11,765 nucleotides of DNA. Origin: Chrysochromulina tobinii. Taxonomy: Eukaryota > Haptophyta > Prymnesiales > Chrysochromulinaceae. Made by a program: the position numbers and the translations under genes. Of the stretch, positions 1-7,400 are shown piece after piece. The notes beneath the pieces are model-generated. The model searched no databases, was not told the origin of the DNA, and saw only the letters and a list, made by a program, of their open reading frames with translations. The DNA is taken from NCBI GenBank assembly GCA_001275005.1, contig JWZX01001672.1:1-11765 (forward strand). The letters run 5' to 3'. Every line of letters begins with the position of its first letter. Position 1 is the first letter of the stretch.

Positions 1-554
1 TCTGGGTTGTACTTCGGAGCGTAGAGTAGCTCGGCAACGTTGTCAGCGGCTGAGTGCAGATCGGCGTGCAGAACTTTGGGTGCATCATTGAGCGCGTGCG
101 CATCGCCATCGGGCAGGAAGTGGCGCTGCGCGCCCTCGACTCCGGCGCGTGGACCGTCCCACATGGCCTCGTCCGGGCAGCTTGGCTTGACGAACAGTCT
201 CCACCTTGCCGAGCCGCCGCTGGCCGGCTTGACGACGGCGAGCAACGAGGACGGCTCCAGAAAGCCACACAAGTAGGACAGATCGGTGTCCTGGTGGTGC
301 GGAAAAGGAACGTCGTGCGACATGTAGCCGCGAGGCCTCGCCGGAAAGAGCGCGAGCGAACCCGGCGGCAGTCTGTGAGCCAGCTGTGTCCGCCGTGCTT
401 GGTACTCCTCAGCACTGATGCCAGGAGTGACTTCACCAGGCGTCATTAGATGCGGATGGGTCTCGGCCAAGGGCTGTGCGATCAGGTGTGTTGGGTTGGC
501 ACTCAGTTCGGCGGCAGCCGACGTAGAAAATAGGCGACGCGACGGCCAGCGCAT
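1..554 (-). CDS. Mitochondrial Xaa-Pro aminopeptidase (ICP55/XPNPEP3 type), N-terminal part, cut by the left edge
   Basis: The minus strand reads open from an ATG at 554-552 to the left edge, giving 184 codons plus two bases. Residues 34-44 (PHLMTPGEVTP), 77-100 (YMSHD, then HQD, then YLCGFLEP) and 132-142 (WDGPRAGVEGA) match the N-terminal domain of aminopeptidase P group III (human XPNPEP3, yeast Icp55), whose hallmarks are 'HPHLM.PGEVTPG', 'QD..F.YL.GF.EP' and 'WDGPR.G..GA'. The family removes an N-terminal residue before proline or, as Icp55, trims one residue from mitochondrial proteins after MPP cleavage. The creatinase-fold catalytic half with its metal ligands lies beyond the edge, so activity cannot be judged. 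Residues 1-20 are Arg/Ser/Ala-rich without acids before Glu16 and resemble a mitochondrial presequence. This is the first in-frame ATG and has A at -3. No intron is needed here. The gene faces away from the DCX-like gene. Confidence 0.9.
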   Translation of the reverse strand, partial: MRWPSRRLFSTSAAAELSANPTHLIAQPLAETHPHLMTPGEVTPGISAEEYQARRTQLAHRLPPGSLALFPARPRGYMSHDVPFPHHQDTDLSYLCGFLEPSSLLAVVKPASGGSARWRLFVKPSCPDEAMWDGPRAGVEGAQRHFLPDGDAHALNDAPKVLHADLHSAADNVAELLYAPKYNP

Positions 555-562
555 CCTCGCAT
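503..562 (-). promoter_or_regulatory. Overlapping upstream ORF at the aminopeptidase start
   Basis: An out-of-frame ATG at 562-560 lies 8 bases before the aminopeptidase ATG. It opens a 19-codon frame ending at TGA 505-503, inside the main CDS. If it lies in the transcript, it could lower translation of the main frame through leaky scanning. The transcription start is unknown, so its presence in the mRNA is an inference. Confidence 0.3.
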
Positions 563-624
563 GACGCAGCGGCCGCGGCTGCAAGAAAGCTCTCCATGTC
601 GCCTCCATCGACATTTCACAGGCC

Positions 625-752
625 AAGTCAAGTCAAGTCAATCCCCCTCCGCCATCTCCGCCCGCTCCCGTCCTCCCCTGCTGGCTTCCGGAGCACATTC
701 GATAGGCTTCCGTATGGTTGTCTGTTGTTTATGTATAGACTTGACTTGACTT
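625..752. repeat. 15-bp inverted repeat built of AAGTC units, about 98-bp spacer
   Basis: The left arm 625-639 is three copies of AAGTC, and the right arm 738-752 is its exact reverse complement. The spacer is 98 bp and carries no ORF. The arms could be terminal repeats of a tiny non-autonomous element, paired binding sites, or opposite-strand copies of one simple pentamer repeat. I see no clear target-site duplication. Confidence 0.6.
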
Positions 753-845
753 CATGTACATGTGTCCTAACCTGACTTCGCCGCACGCCGGCGCCCCCCT
801 GTCTTTGCCCGGTGGGGAAGAGGGGGGGGGGGCGTTCCCGCTTGT

Positions 846-857
846 TTCACGCGTGAA
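846..857. repeat. 12-bp perfect palindrome
   Basis: TTCACGCGTGAA equals its own reverse complement and lies 143 bp before the DCX-like start codon. The CACGCGTG core is an MluI-box-like (ACGCGT) motif, which in yeast is bound by a cell-cycle factor. Any such role here is speculation. Confidence 0.35.
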
Positions 858-999
858 TCACGACCGTTTCCGAACTTGAATCGAAAAGAACTTTGGCTTG
901 ACCCGCGTGGAGTCCTTGCTTGTTTGGCGAGGCAGGCGCACCCAGGGGTGACGGCAGTTCGTCGCACGCGCCGCCGCTCCCGCGCCCCACACTCCAGGC

Positions 1000-1983
1000 A
1001 TGCCCCCGAACGAAGCCGTGCACTCGAACAAGTTCTTCACCAGCTATGATGCAACGCCCGAGCTAGTGCCAACGGGCACCGACGCCAGCCTTTTCGACCG
1101 CTACGCCGGCTCGGGTTCAGCAGGCCGCTCACGCCGCGGACACTCGCCGACGCGCACGTCTCGCATGCGCGCCACGGGCTCCAAAATCACGTGCTACCTC
1201 AACACCGAGTGCGACAAAGGGCGTGCGACCGTCATCCACCTGCCCGAGGAGTGCGACACGCTCGGTGAGGTCCTGCCCAAGATCCAGCATCACATGCAGC
1301 TGGACAAACGCATGCTGTACGCGGCCGAGCTCTTCTTCCCGAGCGGCGAGAAGATCATCACGTACCCGCAGCTCATTGACGCCGCTGCGCTCGACACGGC
1401 CATCATCGTCGGCTGTGGCGAGCCCTTCGATCCATCGACGATCCCGTTTGACATCCTAGAGTTCCACCTGCAGGGAGGAGGGCGGGAGGCGCCGAAGAAG
1501 GTGAAGAAGGAGCTCGCAATCAAGCGGCAGCAGTTCGCAGCCGAGCGCGCCGAGACGGTCCGCTCCTCTGGCCACGGAGTCTTCCCGAACTCGGCGGCTG
1601 TCGTCACGGCACGCTCGATGACCGTCGAGAACAACAGGCAGCAAGCGGCGCACATGCGCCACGAGTACATGGAGCAGCTCATGTACCGCGCGTCGCAGCA
1701 GCAGGAGCTCATCTCCCGCGTGCAGCAGAACAACGCCATGCATAAGCTCGAGCGGAACGAGAGCAAGGCACGCCGGCAGACTTACGAAGTCGCACGCCTT
1801 GCCAAGATCGACGACGAGAAGAAGATTGCAAAGGAGATAGTGCGCTCGAAAAGGGAGGTGCTCCACAACCGCCTCCTGCGCAACCACGATAGGGTCAAGG
1901 CGGACTACGATGCCGAGCACGGCAAGAAGTCGTCGCAGAGGCGCTCGCTGGTCAACAAGTCGGGCCCGGAGGTTACGCTATGA
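1000..1983 (+). CDS. Doublecortin-like (DCX/ubiquitin-fold) domain protein with charged helical tail
   Basis: A single uninterrupted exon encodes 327 residues. Residues 1-57 are Ser/Gly/Arg-rich and probably disordered. Residues 61-143 read like a doublecortin or related beta-grasp domain: strand KITCYL, a segment with LGEVLPKIQHHM as a helix, then LYAAELFFPSGEKI, a PQLIDAAAL helix and IIVGCGEPF. The last two elements correspond to the 'LF..DG..I..L..L......Y.A.G.EPF' end of DCX domains. Residues 163-310 are Lys/Glu/Arg/Gln-rich, predicted helix or coiled coil (QQQELISRVQQN, AKIDDEKKIAKEIVRSKREV). DCX domains bind microtubules, and single-DCX proteins with coiled coils occur in protist cytoskeletons, so a flagellar or basal-body role is possible but inferred. 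I do not recognise an exact orthologue. The ATG has G at -3. It is head-to-head with the aminopeptidase and tail-to-tail with LEO1. Confidence 0.85.
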   Translation: MPPNEAVHSNKFFTSYDATPELVPTGTDASLFDRYAGSGSAGRSRRGHSPTRTSRMRATGSKITCYLNTECDKGRATVIHLPEECDTLGEVLPKIQHHMQLDKRMLYAAELFFPSGEKIITYPQLIDAAALDTAIIVGCGEPFDPSTIPFDILEFHLQGGGREAPKKVKKELAIKRQQFAAERAETVRSSGHGVFPNSAAVVTARSMTVENNRQQAAHMRHEYMEQLMYRASQQQELISRVQQNNAMHKLERNESKARRQTYEVARLAKIDDEKKIAKEIVRSKREVLHNRLLRNHDRVKADYDAEHGKKSSQRRSLVNKSGPEVTL

Positions 1984-2311
1984 GCAAGTGGGCGTTTCTT
2001 GATGTCGACGCCGTGTGCGCATGTAGCGAGCGCGTCGCGCCATGAGCATGGACCTTCTGTTGCTGCTGAGAAGCAGATGTCGATTCGCCTGGGGCATGGT
2101 CTGTCGAGGTGGGCCCGCCGATGCCGCGTTGTGCAGTGAGCCCACGGTGTGAGACGCGTCCGTTGTGTGTGCGCCGCGGCGTCGCGCATCTTTCTCCGTG
2201 TCCGTGTCGCCGCGCCGGTGCGCGCCGGTCGCCGGTCCGCTCATTATGTCGGGACCGCGGACTTACGATCAGCGCCTTGGCCACGCGTGCAAGGCCTCGA
2301 TTTGGGGTGGC

Positions 2312-2343
2312 CACTGGCCAGTGAGACCCGTTTCGTGAAACGG
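2312..2343. repeat. Palindrome plus short-loop hairpin
   Basis: A 12-bp palindrome CACTGGCCAGTG at 2312-2323 is followed by a 7-bp stem, CCGTTTC at 2328-2334 with GAAACGG at 2337-2343, around a 2-nt centre. T-rich tracts follow about 25-40 bp later. The sequence does not decide whether this acts in 3' end formation of the convergent genes. Confidence 0.4.
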
Positions 2344-2486
2344 AAGATTCTAGATTGTCACGAACTTTTTTCGGAACTTTTTGCGGGAAACGACACACGC
2401 CGCGATAGCGGCCATGGCCGGGCCACGCCGGGGCCGCGGCGGGCGGATCCCGGATCTTGGGCGCTTCTGGAGGTATCGGCTCGGGG

Positions 2487-2507
2487 CGGCGGACCAGCGG
2501 TCCGCCG
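2487..2507. repeat. GC-rich hairpin, 9-bp stem, 3-nt loop
   Basis: GGCGGACC at 2488-2495 pairs with GGTCCGCC at 2499-2506 around loop AGC, with one further C-G pair outside. It is in non-coding sequence between convergent genes. Confidence 0.4.
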
Positions 2508-2963
2508 TGTAGACTGTAGTGGCTCTTGCTGCTGCTCCCTCCCCCCTCCCCCGGCTAATGTCGTCGCGGAGCCTCCCGCCAGCGGCCCAGCGCCCCCCAA
2601 ACCGGATAGGAACCGAATCGCCTCGGGGCGGTGATTGGTGGGGAGAAGGCGCGACGTGCGAGGGCGGCGGGAGAGAGTCAATTGCATGTCCCCAACAGTG
2701 CGGGGCCGGCAGCGCGGGGGCACTCAGTGGCGCTGTGTGAGTTCGACACTCTGCACCCCCGCGCCTCGGCAGCGGCATCCGGCAACGCGCAGTCCGCAGC
2801 CATGCGACGGCAGTCGTCTGCATGTCGACACTATGGCCGGGGAAGCGCACATGGCACTGAAGGGCACACGACAGCTCATGGGCAGCATGGCTCAGACCGT
2901 TACAGAGGCACCGCCCAGCGGCCAACCGTGTTGAGCCGCGGACGAGCTTTCTCCCAAGAGCGC

Positions 2964-4283
2964 TCACTCGTCGCTGTCCTCGTCGGCCAGACGCGCCTTT
3001 TTTCGCTTTTTACTCGCCTTGCCCTTTTTGGTCTTGGCGAGGCGCTCGTCATCGCTGGACTCGGCATCCTCTTCGTCCTCGTCTTCGTCGCCCACAATGA
3101 AGCCATCCATCTCGGCGGGATCGCCCTCGTCCTCCTCCTCGTCGTCATCCTCGTCCTCGTCGTCCTCGTCCTCGTCGTCCTCGTCGTCGTTGCGCCGCCG
3201 GCTGCCACCGCCCGACCGCCGTCGTGACGACCCGCCGCTGCTGCGGGCGCCGCTCGGGCCGCCGCGCTTGCGGTTTTTGAACTGCGCTTTGAGAGCACCG
3301 AGATTGCCGTCGAGGTCATCATCGTCGGCAGCATCAAGAAAGTCGGCGGTAAGCGGCGCCGCGTCGGCGTAGTCGTCGGCCCGCGCCCGATGCGACGCCT
3401 GTCGTGCCATCAGCCGCTTCTTGTCGTCATAGTCGCGTTGGCGGGCCTCATGCTTGGCGGCGGGATCCTCCGTAGTGGAGTGAAATTGCATCTTCTGACC
3501 CTTGGTGTGCACACGCGCGATCTTGTGCGTGAGCGCCTGGTGTGCCTTTGAGTCGCGCGAGGCCGGCGCGAGCGTCAGCTTGTGCTTGAGCACGCCGTGG
3601 CACTCGAGGTGCGACCCCTGGTGACGCGTAAACAGGTGCGTCGTGCCCTCCGGGATGGGCACCTGCTGTGCAACTAGCACCTCGCTGCCCACGTGCAACG
3701 TCATCGATCCGTCCGACCACGTGACAACGCGCGCGTTGCTCTGCCGCTCGCCCGTCTCGCGCGTCTCGCGCCAGCGGATGACGTTCTCAACGCGCGTTTT
3801 GCCACCGTCCTCTTCCTCCTCGACCTGCTCCTCCTCCTCGAAGGTCTCCGGGTCAAAGGGCCGCGACTGTATCCCGAGGAGATTCGTGTTCGGCAGGCGA
3901 ACGAGGAAAAGCTGCGCCATGGTACGCAAACCACAGACGACGCAACAGTGAGTTCGGCTGCACTTTACTAAGTGGGCGGTGTCTCTGTAGTTGGCTAGGG
4001 TTGGGGCGTGGCAGCGCGCGCTCACCTTCGAATCGGCTGACGGCCGCGGCATGGACGGGATAGCAAACGTAACCGGCGCGGCCGAATTCGGCAAAGGCCC
4101 AACCGCTGGTGCCTCTTCACCGTCGTCGTCGTCGTCGCTCCCAAAGAGGTCGCTGGCTGCGTCCGCATCGTCGCCACCTGCATCGCCGGTCGCTTCCCCG
4201 GCAGGCGCTGCCGGCTGGCGCTCCTCACCTTCGTCCTCGCTGTCCGAGCCGAAGAGCTCCGCCATGGAAGCCTGCGCCGCCAT
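2964..4283 (-). CDS. LEO1: LEO1, subunit of the Paf1 transcription elongation complex (two exons)
   Basis: Exon 1 is 4283-4026 (86 codons) and exon 2 is 3911-2964; removing the 114-bp intron gives 401 residues. Leo1 belongs to the Paf1 complex, which travels with RNA polymerase II and promotes elongation-linked histone modification in the nucleus. The acidic N-terminus carries LFGSD twice (residues 10-14 and 46-50), as family members repeat LFG-D motifs. The Leo1 domain starts at residue 87 with LFLVRLPN, then SRPFDPETFEEEE (102-114), VENVIRWR (127-134), QSNARVVTWSDGSMTLHVGSEV (143-164), a THLFTRHQG segment (177-185) and the KLTLAP...KGQKMQF segment (197-229); all match the conserved core in order. 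The tail is a long Asp/Glu block (328-349), a second acidic block, and a Lys/Arg-rich nuclear-localisation-like cluster (378-392) ending in acids. The ATG has G at -3 and G at +4; Met7 is an alternative start. It shares a 159-bp promoter region with the Sfi1-like gene. Confidence 0.93.
   Translation of the reverse strand: MAAQASMAELFGSDSEDEGEERQPAAPAGEATGDAGGDDADAASDLFGSDDDDDGEEAPAVGPLPNSAAPVTFAIPSMPRPSADSKVSARCHAPTLANYRDTAHLVKCSRTHCCVVCGLRTMAQLFLVRLPNTNLLGIQSRPFDPETFEEEEQVEEEEDGGKTRVENVIRWRETRETGERQSNARVVTWSDGSMTLHVGSEVLVAQQVPIPEGTTHLFTRHQGSHLECHGVLKHKLTLAPASRDSKAHQALTHKIARVHTKGQKMQFHSTTEDPAAKHEARQRDYDDKKRLMARQASHRARADDYADAAPLTADFLDAADDDDLDGNLGALKAQFKNRKRGGPSGARSSGGSSRRRSGGGSRRRNDDEDDEDEDDEDEDDDEEEDEGDPAEMDGFIVGDEDEDEEDAESSDDERLAKTKKGKASKKRKKARLADEDSDE
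3121..3190 (-). repeat. Asp/Glu codon low-complexity tract in LEO1
   Basis: The plus strand is a run of GTC and CTC triplets, coding Asp and Glu on the minus strand at about residues 328-350 of spliced LEO1. Acidic tracts are normal for Leo1. The near-pure triplet pattern suggests expansion by slippage and likely length variation between strains. Confidence 0.7.
3912..4025 (-). other. Intron in LEO1, 114 bp, phase 0, free of stops
   Basis: On the minus strand the donor is AAG|GTGAGC at 4026/4025 and the acceptor is GCGCAG|CTTTTC at 3912/3911. The intron encodes 38 in-frame codons without a stop, so it does not break the frame if retained. I call it an intron because its translation is Cys/His-rich, does not match the Leo1 family, and falls exactly between the acidic tail and the conserved LFLVRLPN start. 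A CTTAGTAA element about 53 nt before the acceptor could be the branch point. Confidence 0.85.
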
Positions 4284-4442
4284 GTCGGAGGTCTCGTGCG
4301 CCTCGCGCGTCGCGTCCCACTCGATGCAGCTGTGAAAACTGATGGGAGCAACAGGAACACCACCCCAGCGCTTCTTGTGTGTCCTCAGCTAATTACAGGA
4401 CATGTATCGGGACGCAAACTAGAGCACGCGACTACCCGCCGC
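4284..4442. promoter_or_regulatory. Short divergent promoter region, LEO1 / Sfi1-like gene
   Basis: Only 159 bp separate the LEO1 ATG (minus) from the first in-frame ATG of the Sfi1-like gene (plus), so the two genes probably share one bidirectional promoter. No TATA box is evident. The minus strand contains a pyrimidine-rich stretch ending TTTTCACAG before CTGCATCGAG, which resembles a splice acceptor about 45 bp before the LEO1 ATG, so a 5' UTR intron or an upstream exon is possible. Confidence 0.5.
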
Positions 4443-7400
4443 ATGCCGCCGCCAAGCCCTGACAGCTTCGCAGGCGTCGCATCCCATGTGCTCAACAGTG
4501 GATTGCCGCTCGAGGACGACATGGTCTCTCTCATCCGCGACCTGCGGTCGGCGAGGCACGCACGCTCTTCACGGGGGGCGTCGCCTTCCCCCTCGCCTGC
4601 CCCAGGGCAGCGAATGAGCGCGCAGTTGGGTCGAGCACGACCAGCAGTGGCGCCCTCGCCCTCGTTGCTTCCGTCGCCATCGCCGCCGCTGCCACCGCCG
4701 CCTCCATCAGTGGCTGCACCCGCCACTGCTGCTACGGCCTGCTCCACGGCCGCCCGGCGGGAGGTAATGCAGGTGAGCGCCGCGGCGCGATGGATGCAAT
4801 CGTCTGGCTTGGAGGCGCAGCGTCTGACGCCCGTCCCCGTCGTCCAGCCTTACGATTTGACGACCCCTGCCGCCACCGCCTTGCGCGCCACTGCGCCGAC
4901 GAGCTCCAATTGCGTAGCCGCGACTCCTGCTCGTGCAGTCGCAGCCCTCCCAGCCACTCTCTCCTACGCCGCCAGCGCCACCGCCGTCGCGGCGACTCCG
5001 GTGCCCCCGGAGGCGGGCAGGCGCGCCGCTTCCCCCTCCTTGGCGGCGCGTCATTTCCCGAACGGCCTGGCATACTCCGCAACAAGCGGCTTCGGCGTCG
5101 TCGGCGGTGGCAGCGCAGGTGGGCCAGCCGGCCCGGGCGGGCCTGGCGGAGCGGGCGAGCTCGTCGAGGAGCTCGGCGGCATCCCTCTCGGCGGCATCCC
5201 TCTGGGTCGACCGCCGAGCCGCGCCGCACGCGACAGCCGGCGCAGTGGCACGCCGCCACCGCGCTCGCCACCCCGCGGCACCTCGCCGGGAAACTCCTCC
5301 GCGCCTTCACCGCCGATGCTCGCCGCCGCGGGCGCACTGGGCAGCGCGGCGGCCGTGCCGCCACCGCCGGCGCGCTTCACGGCACTCTCGGCCGCCCCGC
5401 GCGCACTGCCATCGCCCGACCCGCTTCGCTTTAGCAGCCGCCTTGGGGCAGGCTTCGGCGGCGGCGTCGGTGACGGCCTCGAGGCCTCAGCGGCGGCCAT
5501 CCTCGACGCGGCTCTCGCCTCCGCGCACAACAGCAACGGCGGCAGAAGCTCCGCGCTCGTCACCAAGGCCGGTGCAGTTTGGGAGGTGCCGCCCGCGCTG
5601 GCCGACGCCGGCATCGCGGCCATCTCCGACGACTTCCAGTCTCTGATGCAGCCGCACCAGCAGCGGGTGGCGATGCGGCGCTGGCAGCAGCGCGCCGAGC
5701 AGCGTCTGGCCGACCTGGAACTCCGCAAGGCTGCGCGCGCGCTCGGCTCTCGGCTGGTGCGCGCGCGCACGCTTCGCCGCTGGTCGGCGCTCCGGCTGGC
5801 CAAGCAGCAGACGGAGATTCGCGAGCTGCACCAAGTGGCCGAATGGCATCTTCACACGCTGCTGGGCGCGGGCGCCATGCCGGGCGCCATGCCGGGCGGC
5901 AGGCGCGACCCGGTGACGGCGACCAAGCGGCTCGTCAACCGGTGGGCGCACTCGCTGCTCACCAAGGCCATCACCGCGTGGCGCGAGTGGACGAAGGAGG
6001 AGCGCATCGACTACATCTCGCCCGAGCTGCTCGAGAGGGCGGGCGCCTTCCACACGCGAATGGCGTTCCGGCACGCGTGGCTCTTGTGGGACGCGTCCTA
6101 TGCGACGCACCTGGCGCAGCTCCGTGTGGGGACGCGCTGGCGCTCCTCGCACACGGCAGCCGCGTGGGTGGTTTGGCGCGAGTGGGTAGTGTATCGGCGC
6201 GCGGTCGAGGGTCTCTTCCACGATGGCCGCATGCTGCCCGGCGCCGACCTCCTCAAGCGCTGGAGGCGCAAGCGCGGCGAGATGAGCCATCGGCGGCGCG
6301 CGGCGGAGCACACGTGGGCGCGCACGCGTGCCCGGTGGCTCCGCGTTGGAATGCAGTCCATCAAGGACGCGTACATTGAGAACGCGGGAACGGGTGCGAT
6401 CTCGCGCGCCGCCCTCTCCTTCCAGCAAAAGGGGCCGCGGATGCGTGCCACCTTTCATACATGGAAGGAGCGCACACGCCATGCGATCGGATTCCTCGCG
6501 CCCATGCGCGCCGCCGTCGGCCGTTGGCACCGCCAGGTGCTCGCCTTTAGCTTCGACCGGCTCGCTGCCCTGGCGTCCAACAGCCAGGTCATGCGCCGCA
6601 CGCTCGGCGCGCTGGGCAACCGCCGCCTCTTCGGTGCCTTTAGCGCGTGGGTTGAGCTGTGGAGATCGGCGTGCGAAGATGGCGCCAAGATGCGCTCGGC
6701 GATCGGCCGGATGGCGCACACGGGAACTGCGTACGCCTTCTTCGCCCTCAAGGGCAACTGCGAGCGCTGCCGGCGCAACAAGCGGCTGAAGCGCACGGCG
6801 AACGAGGCCGCGGCCCCCGCGAAGCGCATGCGGCGCGTGCTCGACCTGTGGACGGGTCGGGGCCGCCTGCGCCGCGGCGGGCTGCGGGTCGCGCAGATCT
6901 TTGCCAACGGCCAGATCTCGCGCGCGTGGCGGCAGTGGCGTGGCTTCGCTTCGCAGCGCGCGGCCGCGCAGGCAACGGCCTTGCGCTTCCTCAACCGCGA
7001 ACTCTTCACGAGCTTCGAGACATGGCGCTCGACCCTTGCCGCGCTCGCGGAGGGGCTCGCGGCTCTGCGCGTGTGCGTGACGGCGATGATGCGGCGCAAG
7101 CTGGTGCGTGGCTGGCGCGCGTGGCTCGAGACGGCGGTAGAGGGGCGCGAGGCGCAGGCCATATCGCGCAAGGTGGCGGGCAAGTTTAAGAACCGGGCGG
7201 CGAGCGCGGCCTGGGAATCATGGCGGGAGTGTGTGCGCGAGCGACTCGCGCGGCGCGGCGCGGCCGCCTCCCTGGTCAACGTGGCGGCCAAGTGGGCGCT
7301 GCTCCAGTGGCACGGGACCGTCTCCGAGCATCTCGAGCAGCTCGTGACGATGCGTGGCGCGATCGAACGCATCCGGAAGCAGGGCAAGTCGCGAGGCTTC

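Larger units (their letters stand above)
555..999. promoter_or_regulatory. Head-to-head intergenic region (aminopeptidase / DCX-like gene)
   Basis: This 445-bp gap separates two divergent start codons and should hold both promoters and 5' leaders. No convincing coding frame is visible. It contains a 15-bp inverted repeat (arms 625-639 and 738-752), a 10-bp palindrome CATGTACATG at 753-762, an 11-G run at 822-832, and a 12-bp palindrome TTCACGCGTGAA at 846-857. A T/A-rich patch at 727-737 just before the second repeat arm is the only weakly TATA-like stretch. The promoter role is inferred from gene orientation, not from a recognised core element. Confidence 0.5.
1984..2963. other. Tail-to-tail intergenic region, no convincing gene
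   Basis: This 980-bp stretch lies between the stop codons of the DCX-like gene (plus) and LEO1 (minus), so it should contain both 3' UTRs and polyadenylation sites. Open frames on both strands have no recognisable domains, and their Arg/Pro/Ala-rich translations look like GC-driven noise. No AATAAA signal is seen on the plus strand after the stop. It does hold a palindrome and hairpin cluster at 2312-2343, two T-rich tracts at about 2366-2382, and a strong GC hairpin at 2487-2507. Confidence 0.5.

Noticed and set aside
54-449. Plus-strand frame of 131 codons
   Set aside because: It is antisense to the aminopeptidase, whose minus-strand translation matches a known family in order; the plus-strand product has no recognisable features.
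2350-2967. Minus-strand 205-codon frame between the convergent genes
   Set aside because: The Arg/Pro/Ala/Cys-rich translation has no domain pattern, and it overlaps the LEO1 stop region; probably GC-driven.
4296-4442. Upstream extension of the Sfi1-like frame to 4296
   Set aside because: The extension starts at GTG, has no ATG, and would leave 12 bp to the LEO1 start; ATG 4443 is the first in frame.
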